Origin: CAZOHN01 sp964579325
GTDB lineage: Bacteria; Pseudomonadota; Alphaproteobacteria; Rhodobacterales; Rhodobacteraceae
Assembly: GCA_964579325.1 (NCBI GenBank)
Contig: CAZOHN010000208.1
Location: 1-6,290 of the forward strand
Reading direction: 5' to 3'
Length of the DNA: 6,290 nucleotides
The first letter of the stretch is position 1. Every line of letters starts with the position of its first letter. The translations under genes and the position numbers were made by a program. The notes beneath the pieces are model-generated. The model saw only the letters and a list, made by a program, of their open reading frames with translations, made no database searches and had not been told where the DNA came from. Positions 1-5,490 of the stretch are shown here, in pieces.

Positions 1-1002
1 TCGTCGGAGGGCACCGCGATCCTCTACATCAGCCACAAGCTGGAAGAGATCCGCGCGCTCTGCGACGGGGCGACGATCCTGCGGCATGGCAAGGTGGTGG
101 GGACCTGCGACCCCAAGGCCACGAGCGCCCGCGAGATGGCCGAGCTGATGGTCGGCGCAAGCTTTGCCGCGCCCGCGCGGGCCACCAAGGCCAAGGGTGC
201 GCCGGTGCTGGAGGTGGCGGGGCTCTCGCTCGCCTCGGCGAACCCGTTCGGCACCACGCTGAAGGACGTGACCTTCGCGGTCGCGGCGGGCGAGGTTCTG
301 GGGATCGGTGGCGTCGCGGGGAACGGGCAGGACGAACTTCTCGCCGCACTATCGGGCGAGGCGGTGACGGCGCCCGGGACGGTGCGGCTGAAGGGCCAGC
401 CGGTCGGAGGGCTGGGTCCGGTGGCGCGGCGTGCCCTCGGCCTCTGCGCGGCGCCCGAGGAGCGTCTGGGCCATGCCGCCGCGCCCGACATGAGCCTGAC
501 GGAGAACGCCTTGCTGACGGCGGTGACGCGGGAGGGGCTGGCGACGCGGGGCTTCGTCGACTGGGGCCGGGCGCGGGGCTTCGCGGAGCGGGTGATCGCG
601 GCCTTCGACGTGCGCACGCCGGGGCCGGCCAACGCCGCGCGGTCGCTTTCGGGCGGCAACCTGCAGAAGTTCGTGATCGGGCGCGAGGTGCTGCAGAAGC
701 CCGATTGCCTGATCGTGAACCAGCCGACATGGGGTGTCGATGCCGCCGCCGCCGCGTCGATCCGGCAGGCGCTCCTTGACCTTGCCGCCGGGGGTGCGGC
801 GGTGGTGGTGATCAGCCAGGACCTCGACGAGCTGCTCGAGATCGCCGACCGCTTCGCGGCGCTGAACGAGGGGCGGCTCACCCCGCCGGTGCCGACCGAG
901 GGGCTGTCGATGGAACGGATCGGGCTGATGATGGGCGGCGCGCACGGGATGCACGACCCCGACCCCGACGCACACCTGCACCCGGTGGAGGCCAGCGCAT
1001 GA
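1..1002 (+). CDS. BMP-type (nucleoside-like) ABC importer, double-domain ATPase, 5'-truncated
   Basis: This is the C-terminal part of a cytoplasmic ATPase that powers the permeases encoded next. The frame is open from base 1 and 333 residues are visible. Proteins of this RbsA/YufO-like layout are usually about 500 residues, so most of the first ABC domain lies upstream. Visible parts, numbered from the window start, are: the H-loop of domain 1 (I-S-H-K-L, residues 10-14, His12); then a second full ABC domain with a degenerate Walker A (G-V-A-G-N-G-Q-D, 104-111, Gln in place of Lys), an intact signature L-S-G-G-N-L-Q-K (216-223), a degenerate Walker B end (L-I-V-N-Q-P-T, Gln241 in place of the catalytic Glu), D-loop G-V-D (245-247) and I-S-Q (271-273), where the H-loop His is Gln. 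One normal and one weak ATP site is, from memory, typical of this family. The C-terminus is rich in His and Asp (315-327). The stop overlaps the next start by 4 nt (ATGA). Confidence 0.95.
   Translation, partial: SSEGTAILYISHKLEEIRALCDGATILRHGKVVGTCDPKATSAREMAELMVGASFAAPARATKAKGAPVLEVAGLSLASANPFGTTLKDVTFAVAAGEVLGIGGVAGNGQDELLAALSGEAVTAPGTVRLKGQPVGGLGPVARRALGLCAAPEERLGHAAAPDMSLTENALLTAVTREGLATRGFVDWGRARGFAERVIAAFDVRTPGPANAARSLSGGNLQKFVIGREVLQKPDCLIVNQPTWGVDAAAAASIRQALLDLAAGGAAVVVISQDLDELLEIADRFAALNEGRLTPPVPTEGLSMERIGLMMGGAHGMHDPDPDAHLHPVEASA
987..991 (+). promoter_or_regulatory. Ribosome binding site of first permease
   Basis: GGAGG lies 7 nt before the ATG at 999, inside the last codons of the ATPase gene. 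It supports the overlapping start and translational coupling. Confidence 0.7.
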
Positions 1003-2084
1003 TCCGGCTGGAAAAGCGCCCCTCGCCCTCGCGCGGGTGGACCATCGCCACGCCCGTCGTCGCGGTGCTGCTCACCATGGTCGCGGGCGGGATCATGTTC
1101 GCCTTGCTGGGCAAGGATCCGGTTGCGGCGATCAAGATCATCTTCTGGGATCCGCTGTTCCACCCGCAGTTCTCCGGCTACTCGCGCCCGCAGCTGCTGG
1201 TGAAGGCCGCGCCGCTGATCCTGATCGCGATCGGCCTCAGCCTCGGCTTCCGCGCGGGGATCTGGAACATCGGGGCCGAGGGGCAATACATCCTCGGCGC
1301 CATCGCCGGGGCGGCGGTGGGACTGGCGTTCTACCCCTCCGACTCCTGGGTGATCTTCCCGCTGATGGTCATTGCGGGCGCACTCGGCGGGTTCCTCTGG
1401 GCGATGATCCCCGCGCTTCTGAAAGTGCGGTTCCGCACCTCCGAGATCCTCGTCTCGCTCCTGCTGGTCTACGTGGCGCAGAACGTGCTGGCCTCGGCGG
1501 CGCTGTCGTGGCTGCGCAACCCCGAGGGCGGCGGCTTTCCCGGCAGCCGAAACCTCGCGCGCTACCCGGCCGCGTCGAACCCCGAGCTGATCTCGGGGAC
1601 GGGGATGCACTGGGGCGTGGTCGCGGCCTTCATCGCGGTGATCGCCGCCTACATCCTGCTGAACCGGCACCTGCTGGGCTATCACATCCGGCTGGCCGGA
1701 GAGGCCCCGCGTGCGGCGCGGTTCGCCGGCGTGAATACCGGCTGGCTCACGGTGTTCTGCCTCGGCGCGTCGGGCGCGCTCGCCGGCCTCGCCGGGCTCT
1801 TCGAGGTCACGGGACCGGCGGGGCAGATCTCCATCGACTTCGCCTCGGGCTACGGCTTCACCGCGATCATCGTGGCCTTCCTCGGGCGGCTGCACCCGGT
1901 GGGCATCCTTCTCGCGGGGCTCCTGATGGCGCTCACCTACATCGGCGGCGAACTGGCGCAACTCATGCTCGGCCTGCCCGCCGCCTCGATCCAGGCGTTC
2001 CAGGGGATGCTGCTGTTCTTCCTCCTGGGTGTCGACGTGCTCACCAACTACCGGATCCGGTTCGGCCGGAGGGAGGCTGCCTGA
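999..2084 (+). CDS. ABC transporter permease, BPD_transp_2 family (first of pair)
   Basis: This 361-residue integral inner-membrane protein should form half of the translocation channel of the importer. It has a short cytoplasmic N-terminus, a first hydrophobic helix at about residues 15-37, and further hydrophobic segments near 67-84, 97-112, 118-141, 148-170, 205-221, 249-269, 284-296, 300-324 and 332-347. N-I-G-A-E-G-Q (90-96) is the hallmark of this permease family, and a coupling-helix-like stretch A-G-E-A-P-R-A-A-R-F-A-G (233-244) should contact the ATPase. Length is normal for the family. The start is chosen because GGAGG lies 7 nt upstream and the ATG overlaps the ATPase stop in ATGA. 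Its own stop shares one base with the next start (TGATG). In nucleoside/BMP-type systems the two permeases are homologous but distinct and act as a heterodimer, which fits the pair here. Confidence 0.95.
   Translation: MIRLEKRPSPSRGWTIATPVVAVLLTMVAGGIMFALLGKDPVAAIKIIFWDPLFHPQFSGYSRPQLLVKAAPLILIAIGLSLGFRAGIWNIGAEGQYILGAIAGAAVGLAFYPSDSWVIFPLMVIAGALGGFLWAMIPALLKVRFRTSEILVSLLLVYVAQNVLASAALSWLRNPEGGGFPGSRNLARYPAASNPELISGTGMHWGVVAAFIAVIAAYILLNRHLLGYHIRLAGEAPRAARFAGVNTGWLTVFCLGASGALAGLAGLFEVTGPAGQISIDFASGYGFTAIIVAFLGRLHPVGILLAGLLMALTYIGGELAQLMLGLPAASIQAFQGMLLFFLLGVDVLTNYRIRFGRREAA
2068..2076 (+). promoter_or_regulatory. Ribosome binding site of second permease
   Basis: GGAGGGAGG, a doubled Shine-Dalgarno core, ends 7 nt before the ATG at 2084. 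It fixes the start of the second permease, although that reading frame is open much further upstream as a shadow of the first permease. Confidence 0.75.
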
Positions 2085-3019
2085 TGGACCTTCTGATGAA
2101 GATCAACTGGCTGCTGCTGCTGGCCTCGCTGATGGTCGCGGCGACGCCGATCCTGCTGGCGGCCATTGGCGAGCTTGTCGTCGAGAAATCGGGTGTACTG
2201 AACCTCGGCGTCGAGGGGATGATGATCTTCGGCGCCATCGCGGGCTTTGCGGTGTCGGTCAGCACCGGCTCGCCAACCTTGGGCTTCGTGCTGGCGGCGG
2301 TGGCGGGGGCGGGGCTCTCCCTCATCTTCGGGTTTCTCACGCAGGTGCTGCTCTCGAACCAGGTCGCGACCGGGCTTGCGCTGACGCTCTTCGGGCTCGG
2401 CCTCTCGGCGCTGCTCGGGCAGGGCTACGTCGGGATCAAGGCCAACCCCTTCCCCGACTGGAACGTGCCGCTCCTGTCCGACATCCCCGTGATCGGCCCG
2501 ATCCTGTTCCGGCACGACCCGGTGCTCTACTTCTCCATCCTCCTCATCGCCGCGACCTGGGCTTTCCTGCGCTACACCCGTGCGGGGCTGATCCTGCGCG
2601 CGGTGGGCGAAAGCCACGACGCCGCCCATGCGCTGGGCTACAAGGTGATCCGCGTGCGGATGCTCGCCATCGCCTTCGGCGGGGCCTGCGCGGGACTGGG
2701 TGGGGCCTACATCAGCCTGGTGCGCGTGCCGCAGTGGACCGAAGGCATGACGGCAGGGGCAGGCTGGATCGCGCTTGCGATCGTCGTGTTCGCCTCGTGG
2801 AAGCCCTGGCGCGTGCTGATCGGTGCCTACCTTTTCGGCGGCATCGCCGTCCTGCAGTTGAACCTGCAGGCCGCGGGCATCAAGGTGCCGGTCGAGATCT
2901 TGTCGATGTCGCCATACCTGATAACGATCCTCGTGCTCGTGCTGATCTCGGCCGACCGCTCGCGGGCGGCACTGAACGCACCCGCGGCACTGGGCCGCGT
3001 CTTTCACGCCTCGTCCTGA
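2084..3019 (+). CDS. ABC transporter permease, BPD_transp_2 family (second of pair)
   Basis: This 311-residue inner-membrane protein is the probable partner of the preceding permease. Hydrophobic segments are visible near residues 8-28, 42-60, 65-90, 95-112, 147-162, 190-212, 226-238, 244-262 and 276-290. Family marks are N-L-G-V-E-G-M-M (40-47), the coupling-loop stretch A-V-G-E-S-H-D-A-A-H-A-L-G (173-185), and G-W-I-A-L-A-I-V-V-F-A (227-237). It is about 50 residues shorter than its partner, mainly because it lacks the long N-terminal helix region and the loop around 172-200 of the first permease; this asymmetry is common in the family. The start is set by the strong GGAGGGAGG and the TGATG stop/start junction. 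It is co-transcribed with the ATPase and first permease. A 55-nt gap separates it from the binding-protein gene. Confidence 0.95.
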   Translation: MDLLMKINWLLLLASLMVAATPILLAAIGELVVEKSGVLNLGVEGMMIFGAIAGFAVSVSTGSPTLGFVLAAVAGAGLSLIFGFLTQVLLSNQVATGLALTLFGLGLSALLGQGYVGIKANPFPDWNVPLLSDIPVIGPILFRHDPVLYFSILLIAATWAFLRYTRAGLILRAVGESHDAAHALGYKVIRVRMLAIAFGGACAGLGGAYISLVRVPQWTEGMTAGAGWIALAIVVFASWKPWRVLIGAYLFGGIAVLQLNLQAAGIKVPVEILSMSPYLITILVLVLISADRSRAALNAPAALGRVFHASS

Positions 3020-3033
3020 GGCAATGCCAACCA

Positions 3034-3054
3034 CCGGGGCAGCTCAAGCCCCGG
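3034..3054 (+). other. Intercistronic GC-rich hairpin
   Basis: CCGGGGC (3034-3040) and GCCCCGG (3048-3054) form a perfect 7-bp stem with a 7-nt loop in the 55-nt gap between the second permease and the binding-protein gene. No T-run follows. Hairpins here in import operons can protect the 3' end of the upstream mRNA or partly attenuate transcription, helping to set different levels for permease and binding protein. That role is inference; only the inverted repeat is seen. Confidence 0.55.
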
Positions 3055-3061
3055 GCCAACC

Positions 3062-3066
3062 GGGAG
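3062..3066 (+). promoter_or_regulatory. Ribosome binding site of binding-protein gene
   Basis: GGGAG lies 8 nt before the ATG at 3075. It decides between this start, which gives a clean signal peptide beginning M-K-R-R, and an in-frame ATG at 3024 that would put 17 unrelated residues in front of it and has no good Shine-Dalgarno sequence. Confidence 0.65.
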
Positions 3067-3074
3067 TAACGGAC

Positions 3075-4157
3075 ATGAAAAGAAGAACCCTCCTCGCCAC
3101 CGGCGCCGGGGCCGCCGCGGCCGCCGCGCTGGGCCTGCCCGCGCGGGCGCAGACGCCGCTCAAGATCGGCTTCGTCTATGTGGGCCCCATCGGCGATGGC
3201 GGCTGGACCTACCAGCACGACCTGGGCCGCCTCGCGGTGGTCGAGCACTTCGGCGACCAGGTCGAGACGATCTACCAGGAAAGCGTCCCCGAGGGCGCCG
3301 ACGCCGAGCGCGTGCTGACCCAGATGGCCCTGTCGGGCGCGGGGCTGATCTTCACCACCTCGTTCGGCTACATGGACCCCACGGTGAACGTCGCCGAGAA
3401 GTTCCCGAACGTGAAGTTCGAGCATGCGACCGGCTACAAGCGCGCCGACAACGTCGCCACCTACGACGCCCGCTTCTACGAAGGGCGCGCGGTCATCGGC
3501 ACCATCGCCGGCCGGATGACCAAGACCAACAAGATCGGCTACATCGCCTCGTTCCCGATCCCCGAGGTGATCCAGGGCATCAACTCGTCCTTCCTGCACG
3601 CCCGCAAGGTGAACCCCGCCGTCGAGATGGCGGTGATCTGGGCGTATACCTGGTTCGACCCCGCCAAGGAGGCCGATGCCGCCAAGGCGCTGATCGAACA
3701 GGGTGTCGACGTGATCCTTCAGCACACCGACTCCACCGCGCCGCTGGCCGAAGCCGCAAAGACGCCGGGTGTCATCGGCTTCGGGCAGGCGTCGGACATG
3801 GCGGAGTACAAACCCAGCCCGCGCGTCGCCTCGATCATCGACAACTGGAACCCCTACTACATCAAGCGGGTGCAGGCCGTGATCGACGGCACCTGGACCT
3901 CCGGCCACAGCTGGGGCGGCATGGCCGAGGACGAGGTGGTGATCGGCGAGATCACCGATGCCGTGCCCGCCGAGGTGAAGGCCGAGGCCGAGGCGATGAT
4001 CGAGGCGATCCGCACCGGCGCCTACCACCCGTTCACCGGCCCGATCAACAAGCAGGACGGCTCGGCCTTCCTCGCCGAGGGCGAGATCGCGACGGACGAG
4101 CAGCTCGTCTCGATGAACTTCTACGTCGAGGGCATGACGGGCGACATCCCGTCCTGA
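3075..4157 (+). CDS. BMP/PnrA-family ABC transporter substrate-binding protein
   Basis: This 360-residue periplasmic receptor delivers the ligand to the importer encoded upstream. The N-terminus (M-K-R-R-T-L-L, a long Ala-rich stretch, then A-R-A before Gln26) reads as a twin-arginine-like signal peptide cleaved after about Ala25; Sec export is also possible. The mature part starts with L-K-I-G-F-V-Y-V-G-P (29-38) and G-D-G-G-W-T-Y (40-46), the BMP-family ligand-site loop. Later marks include E-G-A-D-A-E-R (73-79), H-T-D-S-T-A-P-L (217-224), G-Q-A-S-D-M (237-242) and I-I-D-N-W-N-P-Y-Y (254-262). BMP proteins such as Treponema PnrA bind purine nucleosides, and others bind riboflavin or different nucleosides, so the ligand is not settled. 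The gene comes last in the operon and is followed by a strong terminator. The 55-nt leader with its own hairpin and RBS suggests separate tuning of expression. Confidence 0.93.
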   Translation: MKRRTLLATGAGAAAAAALGLPARAQTPLKIGFVYVGPIGDGGWTYQHDLGRLAVVEHFGDQVETIYQESVPEGADAERVLTQMALSGAGLIFTTSFGYMDPTVNVAEKFPNVKFEHATGYKRADNVATYDARFYEGRAVIGTIAGRMTKTNKIGYIASFPIPEVIQGINSSFLHARKVNPAVEMAVIWAYTWFDPAKEADAAKALIEQGVDVILQHTDSTAPLAEAAKTPGVIGFGQASDMAEYKPSPRVASIIDNWNPYYIKRVQAVIDGTWTSGHSWGGMAEDEVVIGEITDAVPAEVKAEAEAMIEAIRTGAYHPFTGPINKQDGSAFLAEGEIATDEQLVSMNFYVEGMTGDIPS

Positions 4158-4175
4158 TCGCTTCACCTGCGCTGC

Positions 4176-4190
4176 GCCGGCAAGGCCGGC
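4176..4190 (+). other. Small hairpin upstream of operon terminator
   Basis: GCCGGC occurs twice (4176-4181 and 4185-4190), separated by AAG. Each copy is its own reverse complement, so the pair can fold as a 6-bp stem. It lies just before the main terminator and may be part of a tandem 3'-end structure. It could also be simple GC-rich coincidence. Confidence 0.35.
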
Positions 4191-4193
4191 AGG

Positions 4194-4220
4194 AAGGCCC
4201 GCCCCCCATGGCGGGCCTTT
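4194..4220 (+). terminator. Rho-independent-like terminator of the ABC importer operon
   Basis: AAGGCCCGCC (4194-4203) pairs perfectly with GGCGGGCCTT (4210-4219), giving a 10-bp stem with a 6-nt CCCCAT loop, 36 nt after the binding-protein stop. The following T-run is short (TTTCGCCTGT), as is usual in GC-rich alphaproteobacteria. The position directly after the last operon gene supports the call. Confidence 0.85.
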
Positions 4221-4384
4221 CGCCTGTCCGCCCACCCGAATCGACTTCGCCGGTCCCGGCGCCGCCGCGCGATCGGACCCCAGAAGCGACGACGAAACCG
4301 CGAAACAATCGTCGCAGCCCGCCGTCCACCCGACGGCGACCGATTTGGGCCACTTCGCGCATCAAACGGCGTTGGACCCGCTCG

Positions 4385-4450
4385 ACCGTTTCCAGCAGGG
4401 GCCGGTTGACGCAGGCCACGCGACCGGGTCCCGTGCCGCCCACCGTTTCC
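4385..4450 (+). repeat. 9-bp direct repeat ACCGTTTCC
   Basis: ACCGTTTCC is present at 4385-4393 and again at 4442-4450, 57 nt apart on the same strand, about 150-215 nt before the start of the sorting-tail protein gene. It could be a pair of regulator sites or chance. Confidence 0.4.
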
Positions 4451-4481
4451 GGAACCGGGACGACCGACCCATCCCGCTGCA

Positions 4482-4494
4482 AACCACGTTGGTT
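4482..4494 (+). promoter_or_regulatory. Possible operator dyad AACCA-N3-TGGTT
   Basis: AACCA (4482-4486) and TGGTT (4490-4494) are perfect 5-bp inverted arms around CGT, 107 nt before the ATG at 4602. The left arm plus spacer (AACCACGTT) recurs at 5486-5494 in the next intergenic region. A regulator site is inference. Confidence 0.3.
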
Positions 4495-4590
4495 ACGCCA
4501 TTCTTAAGGCACATTTCCCTGTCCCTACCTCCCCTCGAAGCCGCCCCGGACGACACACTCAGGGGCTGGAGAACGACCGAGTCATTGGTG

Positions 4591-4595
4591 AGAGG
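4591..4595 (+). promoter_or_regulatory. Ribosome binding site of the sorting-tail protein gene
   Basis: AGAGG lies 6 nt before the ATG at 4602. It favours that ATG over an in-frame TTG at 4596, which would directly abut the AGAGG. Confidence 0.6.
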
Positions 4596-4601
4596 TTGAG
4601 A

Positions 4602-5300
4602 ATGAGAAGACATGTTGCCGGGGCCCTGCTGGCCTCTGCCCTTGCTGCCGTTCCGGCGGCGGCGGCCACGCTGAACATCGACCCGCAGAACCCCTCGAAC
4701 GTCTTCAAGGACGCCGCGGGACAGAACGGCTGGTATGTCGTGTCGAGCCTGATGGCCGGCTCGACCACGCTCAACAACATCGGCGCCGGCGCACTGCGGG
4801 TGAAGGCCGACGAGGGCAGCGGCATGATGGACTTCGTGGCCTTCTGCCTGTCGCCCACGACCTGGCTGAACCTCAACAAGGACTACACCCACGGCTCGAA
4901 CCTTTCCGGTTCTGTCCGCGGCCTGCTGGGCGCACTCTATGCCAACGCCTACGAGAGCGTGACGAACTCCGTGACCGCCGGCGCCTTCCAGATGGCGGTC
5001 TGGGAGATCGTAACCGAGACCGGGCGCGACTTCGACGTCCACTCCGGGTACTTCCAGATGACCGGCAACGGGTCGGCCTCGAACAGCGCCGAGGCGCTCG
5101 CGAACTCCTGGCTCGCCAACCTGAACAGCGGCGCCTGGTCGTCTGTCCGGGGCAACACCCGGTACTACGCGGCCTCGGTGCCCGGCTCCACGCAGGACCT
5201 CGTCAGCAACAGCCTGGCGCCGGTCCCGGTTCCGGCGGCGGGCCTGCTCCTGGTAGCGGCCCTCGGCGGGTTGGTCCTGGCCCGGCGCCGCGCCGCCTGA
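4602..5300 (+). CDS. Exported VPLPA-CTERM-like sorting protein with possible Cys-Gln thioester motif
   Basis: This is a 232-residue exported protein of unknown function. Residues 1-22 form a signal peptide (M-R-R-H, an Ala/Leu-rich core, A-A-A before Thr23). Residues 23-206 are a Ser/Asn/Gly/Ala-rich extracellular domain. Residues 208-232 are a sorting tail: V-P-V-P-A (208-212), a hydrophobic helix, then A-R-R-R-A-A. This matches the VPLPA-CTERM/PEP-CTERM pattern, in which an exosortase cuts at the motif during transfer to the cell surface. The only cysteine is Cys82 in F-C-L-S-P. Gln130 lies in F-Q-M-A-V-W-E-I (129-136), and Y-F-Q-M-T-G (150-155) and A-L-A-N-S-W-L-A (165-172) follow. The F-C ... 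F-Q-x-A-V-W pair recalls Gram-positive thioester adhesin domains. The gene is monocistronic, between a terminator upstream and one downstream. The sorting tail is well supported; the thioester is a hypothesis, and a plain matrix or surface protein is the alternative. Confidence 0.85.
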   Translation: MRRHVAGALLASALAAVPAAAATLNIDPQNPSNVFKDAAGQNGWYVVSSLMAGSTTLNNIGAGALRVKADEGSGMMDFVAFCLSPTTWLNLNKDYTHGSNLSGSVRGLLGALYANAYESVTNSVTAGAFQMAVWEIVTETGRDFDVHSGYFQMTGNGSASNSAEALANSWLANLNSGAWSSVRGNTRYYAASVPGSTQDLVSNSLAPVPVPAAGLLLVAALGGLVLARRRAA

Positions 5301-5325
5301 GGCGAAATCCGACCCGAACACATGC

Positions 5326-5356
5326 AGGGGCCGTCCCGTCGGGGCGGCCCCTTCTT
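5326..5356 (+). terminator. Terminator of the sorting-tail protein gene
   Basis: Bases 5326-5337 pair with 5341-5352 in a 12-bp stem (AGGGGCCG outer part perfect, one G-T wobble inside) with a GTC loop, 25 nt after the stop codon. TTCTTC follows as a weak T-rich tail. The octamer CATGCAGG flanks it on both sides (5321-5328 and 5357-5364), overlapping the stem on the left. Confidence 0.85.
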
Positions 5357-5374
5357 CATGCAGGTTTCTTGTGC

Positions 5375-5426
5375 AGCGTCGCCCGACTGCCGGCCCGTTC
5401 CAGGGGAAACTCCGTTTCGCGACGCT
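5375..5426 (+). other. Bipartite inverted repeat
   Basis: AGCGTCGC (5375-5382) is the reverse complement of GCGACGCT (5419-5426). Directly inside the right arm, GAAAC (5406-5410) pairs with GTTTC (5414-5418) over a TCC loop, so the two stems would stack end to end. A folded RNA is possible, but an 8-bp match at this distance is near chance level in such GC-rich DNA. Confidence 0.35.
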
Positions 5427-5460
5427 CCACAATCGCCGCGCCTGCCCGCCCGCCGCCAGA

Positions 5461-5490
5461 AATTCCAATTCTTTTACAAATTCTTAACCA
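5461..5490 (+). repeat. AT-rich near-tandem 12-bp repeat
   Basis: AATTCTTTTACA (5467-5478) is followed at once by AATTCTTAACCA (5479-5490), 9 of 12 identical, and preceded by AATTCC (5461-5466). It is the most AT-rich stretch of the window. ATTCTTAA here (5480-5487) also occurs at 4500-4507. TTAACCA resembles half of an alphaproteobacterial CtrA site (TTAA-N7-TTAA), but the second half at the right spacing is missing. It could be a promoter or regulator site. Confidence 0.4.

Larger units (their letters stand above)
4337..4579 (+). repeat. Five dispersed CGACCG hexamers
   Basis: CGACCG occurs at 4337, 4383, 4421, 4461 and 4574, all on the + strand, with start-to-start spacings of 46, 38, 40 and 113 nt. 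By rough base-composition arithmetic fewer than one copy is expected in this stretch. The hexamer also occurs in coding sequence here (for example near 844, 892 and 2952), so it is not unique to the region. A binding-site array is only a possibility. Confidence 0.4.
4221..4601 (+). promoter_or_regulatory. Gene-free leader region upstream of the sorting-tail protein gene
   Basis: These 381 bases hold no coding frame I can support. Contents seen: a 7-bp inverted repeat with a 5-nt loop (4320-4338); five same-strand CGACCG hexamers; a 9-bp direct repeat ACCGTTTCC; an 8-bp palindrome TTCCGGAA (4447-4454); a dyad AACCA-N3-TGGTT (4482-4494); and a less GC-rich patch at about 4481-4520 containing ATTCTTAA. 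The promoter of the downstream gene should lie here because a terminator closes the operon before it. I cannot point to a convincing -35/-10 pair; TTGGTT at 4489 is the nearest to a -35, without a good -10. Confidence 0.5.

Noticed and set aside
24..1961. A very long minus-strand open frame opposite the ATPase and first permease.
   Set aside because: It is the antisense shadow of strongly supported genes with family motifs; its translation is low-complexity and Arg/Pro/Asp-rich.
4230..4509. A minus-strand open stretch between the importer operon and the surface-protein gene with fairly protein-like composition and GC-rich third positions.
   Set aside because: It has only a TTG as possible start, no ribosome binding site, a stop just upstream, and it continues through the operon terminator into the binding-protein gene. 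No family is recognisable. A decayed gene cannot be excluded.
4502..4522. A sigma-54-type promoter around AGGCACATTTCC.
   Set aside because: The GG element is approximate and the downstream TTGC element is absent at the required distance.
5474..5490. A CtrA-type site (TTAA-N7-TTAA).
   Set aside because: Only one TTAA is present; the other element is TTAC at 6-nt spacing. Kept only as a remark on the AT-rich repeat.
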